A DNA stretch of 64,000 nt from Mycolicibacterium baixiangningiae. GTDB taxonomy: Bacteria > Actinomycetota > Actinomycetes > Mycobacteriales > Mycobacteriaceae. The stretch lies in NCBI RefSeq assembly GCF_016313185.1, contig NZ_CP066218.1, forward strand, positions 4,526,001-4,590,000, written 5' to 3'. The notes beneath the pieces are model-generated. The model was not told the origin of the DNA. It ran no database searches and saw only the letters and a list, made by a program, of their open reading frames with translations. This document shows positions 49,239 to 59,173 of this stretch, piece by piece; position 1 is the stretch's first letter, and the number at the start of each line of letters is the position of its first letter. The position numbers were made by a program, and so were the translations under genes.

Positions 49239-50507
49239 TCAGTCGTCGAGATCGATCACCGGCATCGGCTGCGTCGGGACCTCTGCGACCGCCATCTTGG
49301 CCGCCGAGTCCGCGGGGATGACGTCACGCGCCAGCGCCACGAGTGCCCGCTCCGTCCCGACGTCGCGCCCCGCGCGTTCGCTGAGCAACCAGCGCACCTC
49401 GAGCAGATCGCAGAACGCCTGGATCGGCGTGCCCGCGCGGCCGATCGCCTCGTGCGCGCGGTGCATGGTGGGCGTGGCGACCTCCATCACCCACAGCTGT
49501 GCGGCCGTCGAGTCGTCGACGTCGTGGCCGACCTCCTGGCTGAGCTGAGCCTGGAAGGTCTGCAGGTCGCCGAGCAGCGTGCGGGCCTGCCCTTCGCCGA
49601 CGTCCAGCCCGGTCAGCGCACGGAGCCGTTCGGCGTGGTAGCGGCGGTCGCCCACCGCGACGTGCAGCCGCAACCGGTCCGGGGCCTGGTCGTCGACGGC
49701 TTGCAGCGTGACCTCCTCGACGGCGAAACCGAGTTCGTTGAGCCGGCGGATCGTGCCCTCCACGCGGTACCGGTCGCTGAAATCGAAGACCGGTTCGGCG
49801 TGCAGCACGTCCCACAGCCGCTGGTAGCGGTGGGGGATGTCCTGGGCCTCGGCGATCAGCGCGTCTTCGAGTTCCTCCGACGAGCCGAGGTAGGCCGCCA
49901 GGTCCATCAGGTCGGCGGCGACGTTCTCCACGAGGATGTCCAGGTCGTGGCGGCGCTGGCCGTCGGACAGCCGGGGGTGGACCTCGCTGGTCTCCGCGTC
50001 GACCAGCCACGCCTGGAGCACCTGGCCGTCGCGGGAGAACAGCGTGTTGGCCAGCGAGCAGTCACCCCAGAACACGCCGTGCCGGTGTAGTTCGACGAGC
50101 AGGCTGGCCATCGCGTCGAACAGCCGGGCCCGGTGCTTGGATTCCTCGGGCGGCAGTCTGCGGAACAGCCGCCGGTACTGCCATGACCCGTCGAGGAACC
50201 GGGTCAGCAGGAGCGAGGTGTCGAAGTCTGGCTGGTGGACCAGACCGGCCCGCTTGACGGCGGGCAGGCCGAGCTCTTCGAGGGCGCCCAGCACTGCGTA
50301 CTCCTTGTTCGCGATGCGCGGCGGGAGCTCTTTGACCGCCCACAGCGCCCCGTCGCAGTGCACGAACTTCACCAGATGCCGGCTCGGGCCGACGGCGATG
50401 TCCCGCAACGGCACGTCGGGCACCGCCCACTGCTCGAGCGGGCGGTCCCAGGGCAGCGCGAGCAGTCCGGCACTCGGGGTGCGCAGCCGCAGTTCGGGTA
50501 CGGCCAT
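49239..50507 (-). CDS. DUF4032 kinase-fold (Kdo/WaaP-like) protein
   Basis: This 422-residue protein has a kinase-like N-terminal lobe (LWAVKELPPRIANKEY; Lys for ATP) and catalytic-loop-like HRHGVFWGDCSLANTLF (Asp and Asn), followed by LQAWLVDAETSEV (metal-binding Asp), the arrangement of Kdo/lipopolysaccharide kinases. The C-terminal ~190 residues match DUF4032. Substrates are unknown; membership of the kinase fold is what can be seen. The 64-bp palindromic element lies just upstream of its start. Confidence 0.82.
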   Translation of the reverse strand: MAVPELRLRTPSAGLLALPWDRPLEQWAVPDVPLRDIAVGPSRHLVKFVHCDGALWAVKELPPRIANKEYAVLGALEELGLPAVKRAGLVHQPDFDTSLLLTRFLDGSWQYRRLFRRLPPEESKHRARLFDAMASLLVELHRHGVFWGDCSLANTLFSRDGQVLQAWLVDAETSEVHPRLSDGQRRHDLDILVENVAADLMDLAAYLGSSEELEDALIAEAQDIPHRYQRLWDVLHAEPVFDFSDRYRVEGTIRRLNELGFAVEEVTLQAVDDQAPDRLRLHVAVGDRRYHAERLRALTGLDVGEGQARTLLGDLQTFQAQLSQEVGHDVDDSTAAQLWVMEVATPTMHRAHEAIGRAGTPIQAFCDLLEVRWLLSERAGRDVGTERALVALARDVIPADSAAKMAVAEVPTQPMPVIDLDD

Positions 50508-50544
50508 GGGGCCAGCCTGTCACTTCGACTCCCCACTCCGCGAG

Positions 50545-50608
50545 CGCCGAGAGTACGGTTGTTGCACCGCTTACGCGCGTAAGCGGGTCAACAACCGTAC
50601 TCTCGGCG
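50545..50608. repeat. 64-bp palindromic element, copy 2
   Basis: Perfect 20-base arms (CGCCGAGAGTACGG start) flank a 24-base centre that itself holds CCGCTTACGC/GCGTAAGCGG, so the whole element is almost fully self-complementary. It is between the amiA1 3' end and the DUF4032 gene. It may act as a terminator or a protein site. Confidence 0.92.
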
Positions 50609-50618
50609 ACCGACTGCG

Positions 50619-51797
50619 CTACGGGAGCAGCGTGGCGGCCTGTTCGACGATGTTGACCATCACCCGCACCCCGACACCGAGCGCGCGCTCATCGAGTTCG
50701 AACGTCGGCTGGTGCAGATCCACCTGCGGTCCGCGACCGCTCCACACGCCGAGCCGCGCCATTGCGCCCGGCACCTCCTCGAGGTACCAGGAGAAGTCCT
50801 CACCCCCGCCGGACTGCCGGGTGTCGGCGAGGGCGTCCGGCCCGATCTCCTCGATCGCGTGCATCAGGATGCGGGTGGCGACCTCGTCGTTCACCACCGG
50901 CGGCACACCCTGGCGGTACTGCAGGCTGTACTCGATGCCCAGCGGTGCCAGAAGTGACGAAACCGTATCCCGCACAATGGATTCCAGCGTCAGCCAGGTC
51001 TCCCGCGATGCGGTCCGGATGGTGCCGGCGAGCGTGCCGGACTGCGGGATCGCATTGGCCGCGACGCCGGCGTTGACCGCACCCCACACCATCACGGTGC
51101 TGTTGCGCGGGTCGATACGACGCGACAACACTCCCGGCACCCCGGTGATCAACGTGCCCAGCCCGTAGACCAGGTCGCCGGTCAGATGCGGCCGGGAGGT
51201 GTGCCCGCCCGGCGACTGCAACGTCACCTCGACCTGGTCGGCGGCCGAGGTGATCGGCCCGGCGCGCACGGCGACCCGGCCGACCGCCAGCCGCGGATCG
51301 CAGTGCAGCGCGAAGATCCGCGACACCCCGGTCAGCGCCCCCGCCGCGATCGCGTCGATCGCGCCGCCCGGCATCAATTCCTCGGCGGCCTGGAAGATCA
51401 GGCGCACACCGACGGGCAGTTCGGGCACCGAGGCCAGCGCCATCGCCGCCCCGAGCAGCACCGCGGTATGGGCGTCGTGGCCGCAGGCGTGCGCCACGTT
51501 CGGCACGGTCGACGAAAAGGGCGCCCCGGTGCGCTCGGCCATGGGCAGCGCATCCATGTCGGCGCGCAACGCGATCCGCGGGCCGTGGTCCGGGCCGAAG
51601 TCACACGTGAGGCCGGTCCCCCCGGGCAGCACCTTGGGGTTGAGCCCGGCATCGGCGAGGCGAGCCGCGACGAATTGGGTGGTCGCGAACTCCTGGCGCC
51701 CCAACTCCGGGTGGGCGTGGATGTGGCGGCGCCATGCGACGAGGTCGTCGTAGTGGGCGGACAACCAGCGCGCGGCGGCATGCTTGAGCACGCTCAT
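50619..51797 (-). CDS. amiA1: M20-family amidohydrolase AmiA1
   Basis: This 392-residue M20D metallopeptidase has RRHIHAHPELGRQEF, ALRADMDALPM, ACGHDAHTAVLLGAA (metal His/Asp) and FQAAEELMPGG (Glu). Such enzymes hydrolyse N-acyl amino acids or related amides. Its start overlaps the upstream amiB1 stop by four bases. In M. tuberculosis the pair is Rv3305c-Rv3306c. The exact substrate is unknown; dimerisation-domain residues are present (~185-300). Confidence 0.9.
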   Translation of the reverse strand: MSVLKHAAARWLSAHYDDLVAWRRHIHAHPELGRQEFATTQFVAARLADAGLNPKVLPGGTGLTCDFGPDHGPRIALRADMDALPMAERTGAPFSSTVPNVAHACGHDAHTAVLLGAAMALASVPELPVGVRLIFQAAEELMPGGAIDAIAAGALTGVSRIFALHCDPRLAVGRVAVRAGPITSAADQVEVTLQSPGGHTSRPHLTGDLVYGLGTLITGVPGVLSRRIDPRNSTVMVWGAVNAGVAANAIPQSGTLAGTIRTASRETWLTLESIVRDTVSSLLAPLGIEYSLQYRQGVPPVVNDEVATRILMHAIEEIGPDALADTRQSGGGEDFSWYLEEVPGAMARLGVWSGRGPQVDLHQPTFELDERALGVGVRVMVNIVEQAATLLP

Positions 51798-52975
51798 GAC
51801 GCCCGCCTCTCCTGCCGCTCCAGCACCCGGTCACGTTCCGCGGGCGTCTCGGCGAGACGAACCACGGTGCGCGCCAACATGATCGCACCTTCGACGACGG
51901 CCGCATCAGCGCTGGGCCCCGCCGCGGCGGCGGTGAACGCCGGCTGGTGGATGGATGCGCCGCCGGCGTCGACGCCCACCACCGGGTGGATCCCGGGGAC
52001 GACCTGGGTGACGTTACCCATGTCGGTGCTCCCGAGCGGTAACGCAGCCTCGACGTCGGCCGCCACCGGTTGACGCCCGACACGCTCCATCTCGTCGCGG
52101 AACACCCCGGCCAGCCAGCGGTCCGGGGTGAGCTCGGCGTAGGGCGGCGCGGTCTCGGCGACCTCGTGGTGACAGCCGGTGGCGACGGCCCCCGCCAGGA
52201 AACAGCCCGCCATCCGGTCCTCGAGTTCGCGCAGCGCTGCCGAGTCGGCGGCCCGCATGGTGTAGCGCATCCGGGTGCGCGCCGGAATGACGTTGGTGGC
52301 CTGACCGCCGTCGGTCACGATCCCGTGCACCATCTGTCCGGGCGAAAGCTGCTGGCGCAGCAGGCCGATCGCGACCTGCGCCACGGTGACGGCGTCGCCG
52401 GCGTTGAGCCCGAGGTGCGGCGCGACCGCGGCGTGCGATTCACGGCCGGTGTAGGCGACGTCCACCTCCGAGAGCGCCAGCGACCGCGCAGCGGCGATGT
52501 CGACGGGTCCCGGGTGCAGCATCACCGCGACGGCGATGTCGTCGAACACCCCCGCGTCGAGCAGCAGCACCTTTCCGCCACCCGTCTCCTCGGCAGGCGT
52601 GCCCACCAGCACCACCGTCAGGCCCAGTTCGTCGGCGACGTCGGCGAGCGCAAGGGCGGTCCCCACCGCCGAGGCCGCGATGATGTTGTGGCCGCACGCG
52701 TGGCCGATGTCCGGCAGCGCGTCGTACTCCGCGCAGACCCCGACGACGAGTGCCCCGCTGCCGTAGGAGGCGCGGAACGCGGTGTCGAGGCCACCGACGG
52801 CAGCGGCCATCTCGAAGCCGTATTCGGCGACGAGCGCCTGGGTCTTGGCGCAGCTGCGGTGCTCGGCGAACGCCAGTTCCGGTTCGCCGTGGATGGCGTG
52901 TGACAACTCCAGGAGATCACCGCGGCGACGGAGGACGGCGTCTTCGACGCTCGTCGACGCGGTGGCGGAGGGCAT
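51794..52975 (-). CDS. amiB1: M20-family amidohydrolase AmiB1
   Basis: This 393-residue paralogue of AmiA1 has [39 protein letters not shown] and [10 protein letters not shown], typical of M20D aminoacylases such as AbgB/HipO relatives. ATG 52975 starts the operon; AmiA1 follows, overlapping by four bases. The two proteins are only moderately alike and may act on different N-acyl substrates or as partners. Divergent from deoD. Confidence 0.9.
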   Translation of the reverse strand: MPSATASTSVEDAVLRRRGDLLELSHAIHGEPELAFAEHRSCAKTQALVAEYGFEMAAAVGGLDTAFRASYGSGALVVGVCAEYDALPDIGHACGHNIIAASAVGTALALADVADELGLTVVLVGTPAEETGGGKVLLLDAGVFDDIAVAVMLHPGPVDIAAARSLALSEVDVAYTGRESHAAVAPHLGLNAGDAVTVAQVAIGLLRQQLSPGQMVHGIVTDGGQATNVIPARTRMRYTMRAADSAALRELEDRMAGCFLAGAVATGCHHEVAETAPPYAELTPDRWLAGVFRDEMERVGRQPVAADVEAALPLGSTDMGNVTQVVPGIHPVVGVDAGGASIHQPAFTAAAAGPSADAAVVEGAIMLARTVVRLAETPAERDRVLERQERRAS

Positions 52976-53038
52976 TCACGCAGTATCGCACTGCCGAATG
53001 GTGCCTCGCGCAGCGCTCGTCACTGCACCGACGGCGGC

Positions 53039-53044
53039 TAAGCT
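53039..53044 (+). promoter_or_regulatory. -10 box of leaderless deoD transcript
   Basis: TAAGCT lies eight bases before GTG 53053, the same arrangement as at 48706. Confidence 0.5.
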
Positions 53045-53052
53045 CGCACATC

Positions 53053-53847
53053 GTGACCAGCCCTTCCGAGGTCGCCCGGCACGCGGCGGCGGCCATCCGC
53101 GACCGCACCGGTGTCGACGAGCACGACGTCGCGGTGGTGCTGGGATCGGGCTGGGCGCCCGCAGTCGAGGCGCTCGGCACGCCCACGGCCGCCGTCCCGA
53201 TGGCGGAGTTGCCCGGGTTCACGCCACCCACGGCCGCGGGCCACGGCGGCCAGGCACTGTCCGTCGCGATCGGCGGGCACCGGGTACTGGTGCTCGTCGG
53301 CCGCATCCACGCCTACGAGGGCCACGACCTGCGCCATGTCGTGCACCCGGTGCGGGCGGCGTGCGCGGCCGGGGTGCGCACGGTCGTGCTCACCAACGCC
53401 GCGGGCGGGCTGCGTGCCGATTTCGCCGTCGGCCAGCCGGTGCTGATCAGCGACCACCTCAACCTCACCGGCCGGTCTCCCCTGGTCGGCGCGGAGTTCG
53501 TCGACCTGGTCGACGCGTACTCACCGCGGCTGCGGGCGCTCGCCGCGACGTTCGACCCCACGCTCGCCGAAGGCGTCTACGCCGGGATGCCGGGTCCGCA
53601 TTACGAGACCCCGGCGGAGATCCGGATGCTGCGCACGCTCGGTGCGGATCTGGTGGGCATGTCCACGGTGCACGAGACGATCGCCGCGCGCGCTGCCGGC
53701 GCCGAGGTGCTGGGGATCTCGCTGGTGACGAATTTGGCCGCGGGGATGACGGGCGAGCCGCTCTCGCATGCGGAGGTGCTCGAGGCCGGACGTCAGTCCG
53801 CAACCCGGATGGGCTCACTGCTGGCGGGAGTCGTCTCGGGCCTGTGA
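53053..53847 (+). CDS. deoD: Purine nucleoside phosphorylase
   Basis: This 264-residue trimeric-type PNP has [14 protein letters not shown] (phosphate-binding Ser), [11 protein letters not shown] (His), [11 protein letters not shown] and [15 protein letters not shown] with the substrate-site Met/Glu region, and [12 protein letters not shown] (Asn base recognition). It phosphorolyses purine (deoxy)nucleosides. GTG 53053 follows a TAAGCT box. Its 3' end overlaps the convergent transporter gene by 55 bases. Adjacent pmmB, upp, add and deoA make this a nucleotide-salvage neighbourhood. Confidence 0.93.
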   Translation: MTSPSEVARHAAAAIRDRTGVDEHDVAVVLGSGWAPAVEALGTPTAAVPMAELPGFTPPTAAGHGGQALSVAIGGHRVLVLVGRIHAYEGHDLRHVVHPVRAACAAGVRTVVLTNAAGGLRADFAVGQPVLISDHLNLTGRSPLVGAEFVDLVDAYSPRLRALAATFDPTLAEGVYAGMPGPHYETPAEIRMLRTLGADLVGMSTVHETIAARAAGAEVLGISLVTNLAAGMTGEPLSHAEVLEAGRQSATRMGSLLAGVVSGL

Positions 53848-54905
53848 CGTGTCAGCTTGCGGCTCGCCCACACCATCGAGCGGGCCAGCAGCGGCGAGGC
53901 GAACAGCATCAGCAGAACCCGCAGCACCTGCGCGGCGATGATGAACGTCACATTGGATCCGGTCTCCACCGCCGTCGCGAGCACCGCGTACACCCCACCG
54001 GGGCTGGTCGCGAGATACCCCTCGAGCGGCGTCAACGAGGTGTAGTGGGCGAGCACCACGCCCAGACCCGCCGTACCCACCCCCAGCAGCACGATCAGTC
54101 CGAGCGCCGCGGGCAGGATCCGGGCGATCGCGCGCAGGGACTCGGTGGTGAACGCCAGACCGGCCTGCCAGCCGATGACGAAATAGCAGACCTGCACCAG
54201 GACGGCAGGCACGGTCAGTCCGAACGACAACCCCGTCAGCTGCAGCACCACGGTCAGCGCCATCGGCCCGAGCAGACCGGCACCGGGTAACCGGAGCAGC
54301 CGCCCGCCCACAGCGCCGAGCACCACCAGGACGGCCAGCATGCCCAGGCTCAGATACCAAGGGGCCGGCGCGCCTAACGCGACATTGCCGGAGGGATGCG
54401 ACTTGTCGGGGTGGTAGACGAACGACACGACCAGCGGCATGGACGCCGTCACCAGGGCCACCCGCAGGTACTGCACCACCGAGACCACCCGGTCGTCACC
54501 GCCGAGATCTCGTGCGATGGCCACCAGACCGGAGGCGCCGCCCGCCGTCAACGCCAGCGATCCGGTCAACGGCGTGACATCGCGGTGCAGTCCGAGTAGC
54601 GCGCCGGCGACCACGCTCAGGAGCAGGGTCGCCACGGCGATCCCGACGACGAACGGCCAGGCCGAGCCGAGTGCGCTGAACGCGTCGTGCTGCACCATCG
54701 TGCCGATGTACACGCCCAGCACCCCCTGGGCGGCCATGCCCGCGGGCCGGGGTACCCCGGCCGGCGCGAGGGACGCCAGTGCCAACCCGACGCCGACCGC
54801 CAGGGCGGCGAACAGACCGGCGGATGGCACACCGGCAAGGGTCAGGGGAACGGTGACAGCGGCCGACACCGCCGCCAGCAGCACCCACTTCAGCATCCGC
54901 CGCAT
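53793..54905 (-). CDS. AbrB-family (COG3180) membrane protein
   Basis: This 370-residue integral membrane protein has about ten hydrophobic helices. [18 protein letters not shown] and the second-repeat counterpart [13 protein letters not shown] give the duplicated AbrB/ammonia-monooxygenase-like core, with [18 protein letters not shown] conserved. Members are putative transporters of unknown substrate. ATG 54905 has GGAGG five bases upstream. It is divergent from a MarR regulator, and an operator-like repeat lies between. Confidence 0.85.
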   Translation of the reverse strand: MRRMLKWVLLAAVSAAVTVPLTLAGVPSAGLFAALAVGVGLALASLAPAGVPRPAGMAAQGVLGVYIGTMVQHDAFSALGSAWPFVVGIAVATLLLSVVAGALLGLHRDVTPLTGSLALTAGGASGLVAIARDLGGDDRVVSVVQYLRVALVTASMPLVVSFVYHPDKSHPSGNVALGAPAPWYLSLGMLAVLVVLGAVGGRLLRLPGAGLLGPMALTVVLQLTGLSFGLTVPAVLVQVCYFVIGWQAGLAFTTESLRAIARILPAALGLIVLLGVGTAGLGVVLAHYTSLTPLEGYLATSPGGVYAVLATAVETGSNVTFIIAAQVLRVLLMLFASPLLARSMVWASRKLTRHRPETTPASSEPIRVAD

Positions 54906-54925
54906 CCCAACCTCCGCCCGGTTGA

Positions 54926-54945
54926 TGCCAAGTATGGACTTGGCA
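54926..54945. promoter_or_regulatory. Operator-like inverted repeat of the abrB/marR divergon
   Basis: Perfect 8-bp arms TGCCAAGT and ACTTGGCA around ATGG; TTG and CAA extend the symmetry to ~12 bp on each side. It lies between divergent membrane-protein and MarR genes, the usual place for a MarR operator. Confidence 0.72.
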
Positions 54946-54974
54946 ACAAGGGCATGCAATATGCTCAAAGCCAC

Positions 54975-55004
54975 TTCACAGGGACGAGAATATGAAGCTA
55001 TAAC
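54975..55004 (+). promoter_or_regulatory. Promoter of marR-pmmB transcript
   Basis: TTCACA, 18 bases, TATAAC, placing transcription start at about 55010-55011, on the GTG/ATG start codons. This is the best SigA-type promoter seen in the window. Confidence 0.6.
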
Positions 55005-55010
55005 TTAGTG

Positions 55011-55463
55011 ATGCCTCCACGCGCCGCACCCGCCACCGAGCTTCGCGAGGCGATCATGGCGGTGGCCCGCCAGATGCGTCGTCACCGGCCCGACCACGGG
55101 TTGACGCTGAGCCAACTCGAACTGCTCGGCGAGGTGAGCCGCACCGGCGTCACCACCCCGGCCGAACTCGGCGCGCGCCTGCAGGTGCGCGCACAGTCGC
55201 TGACCGACAGCATCAACGAACTGCTCGGCCGCGGCCTCATCTCGCGACGTCCCGACGACCGGGACCGCCGCAGGCAACTCATCGAGATCACCCCCGACGG
55301 CGGCGCGCTTCTCGACGCCGACCGGGCCGAGCGCGACGCGTGGTTGCACCGGGCGATGGCGGACACGCTGACCGACCTCGAGTTCGATTTGCTGATGTTG
55401 ATCGCACCAGTGCTCCGCAAGCTGGCATCAAATGACGCCAAAGCGGGCACACTTGGTCCATGA
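55011..55463 (+). CDS. MarR-family transcriptional regulator
   Basis: This 150-residue winged-helix protein has the MarR HTH (TLSQLELLGEVSRTGVTTPAEL, QSLTDSINELLGRGLISRR) and a DDRDRRRQLIEIT wing. It probably binds the repeat upstream and regulates the divergent membrane protein and itself. ATG 55011 or GTG 55008 both fit the leaderless promoter. The stop overlaps pmmB ATG by four bases, an unusual coupling of a regulator with phosphomannomutase. Confidence 0.85.
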   Translation: MPPRAAPATELREAIMAVARQMRRHRPDHGLTLSQLELLGEVSRTGVTTPAELGARLQVRAQSLTDSINELLGRGLISRRPDDRDRRRQLIEITPDGGALLDADRAERDAWLHRAMADTLTDLEFDLLMLIAPVLRKLASNDAKAGTLGP

Positions 55464-57100
55464 CTTCCTCGGCCACCTCGACGACCGTGCAGGAATGGAT
55501 TGCCCACGACCCCGATCCGCAGACCGCGGCGGAGTTGTCCCAGTGCAGTCCGGAGGAACTCGACGAGCGGTTCTCCCGCTCACTGACATTCGGGACGGCC
55601 GGTCTGCGCGGCCCGCTGCGTGGCGGGCCCAACGGGATGAACCTGGCCGTCGTGCTGCGCACCACGTGGGCGGTCGCCAAGGTGCTCAAGGACCGCGGGA
55701 TGGAAGGTTCGCAGGTCGTCGTCGGGCGTGACGCCCGGCACCGGTCCGACGAATTCGCCCGCGCCGCCGCCGAAGTGCTCGCCGCGCAGGGCTTCCAGGT
55801 GATGCTGATGCTGGCAGCCGTGCCGACCCCGGTGATCGCCTTCACCGTGCGGCACATGAACGCCGCGGCCGGGATCCAGATCACCGCCTCCCACAACCCA
55901 CCCACCGACAACGGCTACAAGGTGTACCTCGAGGAGGGCCTGCAGATCGTCGAGCCCACCGACACCGACATCGAAGCCGCCATCGCCGAGGCGCCGTTCG
56001 CCGATGAGATCCCCAGGGCCGCGGTGGAAACGGGCGGCATGGCCGAGATCCAGGCCTACATCGAACGGAGCACCCTCGTTCGACGTACGAAAGACGATGT
56101 GCGCGTGGCGCTGACGCCCCTGCACGGCGTCGGCGGCGAGTACGCCCTCGACGCTCTCGTCCGCGCGGGCATCGTCGACGTCCACGTGGTGGAGAATCAG
56201 TTCGCCCCCGACCCCGACTTCCCGACGGTGCAGCTGCCCAATCCGGAGGAACCGGGCGCCGTCGACGCGCTGCTCGCCCTCGCCGCCGACGTCGACGCCG
56301 AGATCGCCGTCGCACTCGACCCGGATGCCGACCGGTGCGCGATCGGTGTCCCGACACCTGACGGCTGGCGCATGCTCTCCGGCGATGAAACCGGTTGGCT
56401 CCTCGGAGAATACCTGCTGGCGCAGGTCGAGCCGGGACCGGTCATGGAGCGGATGGTGGTGGCCAGCACGGTGGTGTCGTCGCGCATGCTGGCCTCGATC
56501 GCCGCCGCCCACGGGGCCCGTCACGTCGAAACGCTGACCGGCTTCAAATGGCTGAGTCGCGCCGACGAGGACCTTCCGGGCCACACCTTGCTCTACGCCT
56601 ACGAGGAGGCGATCGGGCACTGTGTCGACCCCGCCGCCGTGCGCGACAAGGACGGCATCACCGCGGCGCTGCTGGCCTGCGATCTGGTGGCGGCGCTGCG
56701 CGCGCAGGGCCGCACGATCCTCGGCGTCCTCGACGACCTGGCTCGCCTCCACGGCGTGCACACCACCGCCGCGGTGAGCCGCCCCGTCGCCGACGCCGAC
56801 GAGGCCGCCGCGGTGCTGGCCCGGCTCCGCGACACCCCGCCCGACCGGCTGGCCGGCTACGACGTGACCGTCGCCGACCTGAGCACCTCACCGGATCCGC
56901 TGCGCTCCGATGCGCTGATCCTGTCCGGCGGGGACGCGGACACCTCGGTGCGCATGGTGGTCCGCCCGTCGGGCACGGAGCCGAAGGTGAAGTCCTACAT
57001 CGAAGTCCGGCGGTCCTGCGCCAACGGCGACCTGAAGACGGCGCGCGCCGACGCGAAACGGGTGTGCGACGAACTGGTGGCGCTGGCCGACCAGTGGTGA
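55460..57100 (+). CDS. pmmB: Phosphomannomutase/phosphoglucomutase PmmB
   Basis: This 546-residue alpha-D-phosphohexomutase has the phosphoserine loop TASHNPPTDNGYK, metal-binding DPDADRCAIG, the sugar loop YEEAIGHCV, and a C-terminal phosphate-binding RPSGTEPKVKSYIE. It interconverts hexose 1- and 6-phosphates. It corresponds to Rv3308. ATG overlaps the MarR stop. The product could feed mannose or other sugar-nucleotide pools, which would also serve the island glycosyltransferases, but that link is speculative. Confidence 0.94.
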   Translation: MTSSATSTTVQEWIAHDPDPQTAAELSQCSPEELDERFSRSLTFGTAGLRGPLRGGPNGMNLAVVLRTTWAVAKVLKDRGMEGSQVVVGRDARHRSDEFARAAAEVLAAQGFQVMLMLAAVPTPVIAFTVRHMNAAAGIQITASHNPPTDNGYKVYLEEGLQIVEPTDTDIEAAIAEAPFADEIPRAAVETGGMAEIQAYIERSTLVRRTKDDVRVALTPLHGVGGEYALDALVRAGIVDVHVVENQFAPDPDFPTVQLPNPEEPGAVDALLALAADVDAEIAVALDPDADRCAIGVPTPDGWRMLSGDETGWLLGEYLLAQVEPGPVMERMVVASTVVSSRMLASIAAAHGARHVETLTGFKWLSRADEDLPGHTLLYAYEEAIGHCVDPAAVRDKDGITAALLACDLVAALRAQGRTILGVLDDLARLHGVHTTAAVSRPVADADEAAAVLARLRDTPPDRLAGYDVTVADLSTSPDPLRSDALILSGGDADTSVRMVVRPSGTEPKVKSYIEVRRSCANGDLKTARADAKRVCDELVALADQW

Positions 57101-57116
57101 CCGCCCGACAGCGGGC

Positions 57117-57740
57117 TCAGCGCGGACCGAACTGGCGGTCCCCCGCATCGCCGAGCCCGGGAACGATGTAGGCGGCTTCGTCGAGGCACTCGTCGATCGC
57201 CGCGGTGATCAACCGCATGTCCGGCGCGGCCCGCTCGAGGGCGGCGATGCCCTCCGGGGCGACCACGACGCAGATGGCCGTGATGTCGACGGCGCCGCGC
57301 GCCTGCAGCAGCCCGACGGTGTGGGCCAGTGAGCCCCCGGTGGCCAGCATCGGATCGAGGATGAACACCGGCTGCTTGCTCAGATCGGCGGGCAGAGACT
57401 CGAGATACGGTGTGGGCTCGTGGGTTTCCTCGTTGCGTGCCACGCCGACGAAGCCCACGCGCGCCTCGGGGATCAGCGCGTGCGCCTGGTCGACCATGCC
57501 GAGCCCGGCGCGCAGGACCGGCACCAGCAGCGGCGGCCGGGCGAGCCGCGATCCGGTCGTCACCGCGAGCGGGGTCCGCACCTCGATGTCCTCGCGGGCG
57601 GCGTCGCGGGTGGCCTCGTAGACCAGCATGAGTGTGAGGTCGCGCAACGCGGAGCGGAATGCCGCGTTGTCGGTGGCCTCGTCACGCAGCGTGGTGAGCC
57701 GCGCAGCGGCCAGCGGGTGGTCGACGACGCGCACATCCAT
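57117..57740 (-). CDS. upp: Uracil phosphoribosyltransferase
   Basis: This 207-residue type I PRTase has [19 protein letters not shown] (uracil/phosphate region), the PRPP loop [18 protein letters not shown] and the C-terminal [14 protein letters not shown] uracil-binding motif. It salvages uracil to UMP. ATG 57740 follows a TAAGGT box by seven bases on the minus strand. The upstream reading frame is a shadow of the next gene. It is convergent with pmmB. Confidence 0.95.
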   Translation of the reverse strand: MDVRVVDHPLAAARLTTLRDEATDNAAFRSALRDLTLMLVYEATRDAAREDIEVRTPLAVTTGSRLARPPLLVPVLRAGLGMVDQAHALIPEARVGFVGVARNEETHEPTPYLESLPADLSKQPVFILDPMLATGGSLAHTVGLLQARGAVDITAICVVVAPEGIAALERAAPDMRLITAAIDECLDEAAYIVPGLGDAGDRQFGPR

Positions 57741-57747
57741 GGCGCAG

Positions 57748-57753
57748 ACCTTA
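57748..57753 (-). promoter_or_regulatory. -10 box of leaderless upp transcript
   Basis: TAAGGT on the minus strand lies seven bases before ATG 57740. Confidence 0.5.
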
Positions 57754-57790
57754 GCGGGAACCACAGGCGCGTTCCCAACGTCGTATTCGC

Positions 57791-58099
57791 ATGCTCGCCG
57801 ATCCACTGCTTGCCGATACCGAAGCCATCCGGGCGCGGGCCCGCACCGACACCGCGCACTCCGCCGACCTGGCCGCCGCGGCCACCGCCCTGGCCGCCGT
57901 CCCGGTCGCGGCCGCGGCGCACGCGCTGGGCCCCGTCGGCGCGGGCTTTCTGGCCGCACTGTCCGCTGCGGCCGCCGCCGAATCCGCCCATGCCGCCGCG
58001 CTGGCCGACCGGCTCGCCGGGGGTGCGGCGACTGCGGCGGGTTCGGCCGCGGCGTACGACGACGTGCAACTCCGCGCCGCCGCACTGTTCGGGGTGTGA
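57791..58099 (+). CDS. WXG100/ESX-like small helical protein
   Basis: This 102-residue alanine-rich protein is predicted wholly helical: helix 1 (~5-45), helix 2 (~48-80), ending in [17 protein letters not shown]. It has no signal peptide. It resembles DUF2580/ESX-like proteins that precede NlpC/P60 enzymes in actinobacteria, although no WxG is present. The next gene starts three bases after its stop. Export by a type VII system is inferred only from family context. The start is ATG 57791. Confidence 0.7.
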   Translation: MLADPLLADTEAIRARARTDTAHSADLAAAATALAAVPVAAAAHALGPVGAGFLAALSAAAAAESAHAAALADRLAGGAATAAGSAAAYDDVQLRAAALFGV

Positions 58100-58102
58100 G
58101 CC

Positions 58103-59173
58103 GTGCCGAGTGCACTGGTGGCCGCACTGTCCGCACCGCTGCGCGACGTGCGCGCACTCGTCGGCCCCGGCTGGCCGGACGGTTCCGGCGGTGCGCCCGG
58201 GGCGGCGCTGACCGGGGTGCGCGACGCGCTGGCCGGGGTGTCGGCGGCGGCGCAGGCAGCCTGGCAGCGCACCGGCGACGGCTGGTCGGGATCGGCCGCG
58301 GAGCAGGCCGGCGCGTTTGCGGCCGTCACCGCGGCGGCGGTCTCCGAGCTCGCCGATCGCACCGGGGCGCTCACCGCGGGCACCCGCGAAGCGGGCGCGG
58401 CCGTGGCCCGGGCAGGGGCGCGCCTGCAGGACATCGTCGACCGCTTCGAGGCGCGCGCGGCCACGCTGGAACCCCATCTCGACACCCCCGGCGTCGCCGA
58501 GGATCTGCTCGCCGAAGCGCAGCGCTCACTGCGCGAGGCCATCGCGGTCGTCGAGGAGCTGCGGACCGAACTCGACACCCGGGCCGGGGCGCTCGCGGCT
58601 GCAGGCGGGGCCCCGTCGGCGCCGACGGTCCCGGCCGGCTTCGGCGGTGGCGCACCGTTGTCCGCGCCGGGCGGTTCGGGCGCGGCCACCCCGCTCGCCT
58701 CGCTCGCATCCCTGGCGTCACCAGACAAGGGGTCGCCGCCCGAGGCGGCGCACCGACCCGACCCCGGGGTGTTCGGCGACGGGGTGGCGGTGCGACTGCC
58801 CGACGGCAGCACGGCGACGGCGCCGAACGCGGTCGCCGCCGACGCGGTGCGCCACGCGCTCACCCAGTTGGGCGTGCCGTACCAGTGGGGCGGCACCACT
58901 CCGGGCGTCGGCCTGGACTGCAGCGGGCTGACCCAGTGGGCTTACCGCGAGGCCGGTCTTGACCTGCCCCGGCTCGCGCAGGAGCAGGACGTCGGCGCCG
59001 CCGTCGACGCCGGTTCCCTGCGCCCCGGCGATCTCGCGGTGTGGGACGGTCACGTCGCGATGATCGTGGGCGACGGCGTCATGGTCGAAGCGGGCGACCC
59101 CGTCAAACTCTCGGCGATCCGGACGACGAATGCGGGACAGGGTTTCCAGGGCTTCTGGCGACCGACCGCCTGA
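58103..59173 (+). CDS. NlpC/P60 peptidoglycan endopeptidase with WXG-like N-terminus
   Basis: This 356-residue protein has an N-terminal helical domain with a WSG turn (61-63; ~40-165), a Pro/Gly/Ala linker, and a C-terminal NlpC/P60 domain (~245-356). Catalytic residues are Cys273 in LDCSG, His317 in GHVAM and Glu329 in place of the third residue, where His is more usual. It would cleave peptidoglycan stem peptides, but there is no Sec signal. It may be a type VII-exported hydrolase, as for Rv0024-like neighbours. GTG 58103 is three bases after the preceding stop. Confidence 0.85.
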   Translation: MPSALVAALSAPLRDVRALVGPGWPDGSGGAPGAALTGVRDALAGVSAAAQAAWQRTGDGWSGSAAEQAGAFAAVTAAAVSELADRTGALTAGTREAGAAVARAGARLQDIVDRFEARAATLEPHLDTPGVAEDLLAEAQRSLREAIAVVEELRTELDTRAGALAAAGGAPSAPTVPAGFGGGAPLSAPGGSGAATPLASLASLASPDKGSPPEAAHRPDPGVFGDGVAVRLPDGSTATAPNAVAADAVRHALTQLGVPYQWGGTTPGVGLDCSGLTQWAYREAGLDLPRLAQEQDVGAAVDAGSLRPGDLAVWDGHVAMIVGDGVMVEAGDPVKLSAIRTTNAGQGFQGFWRPTA

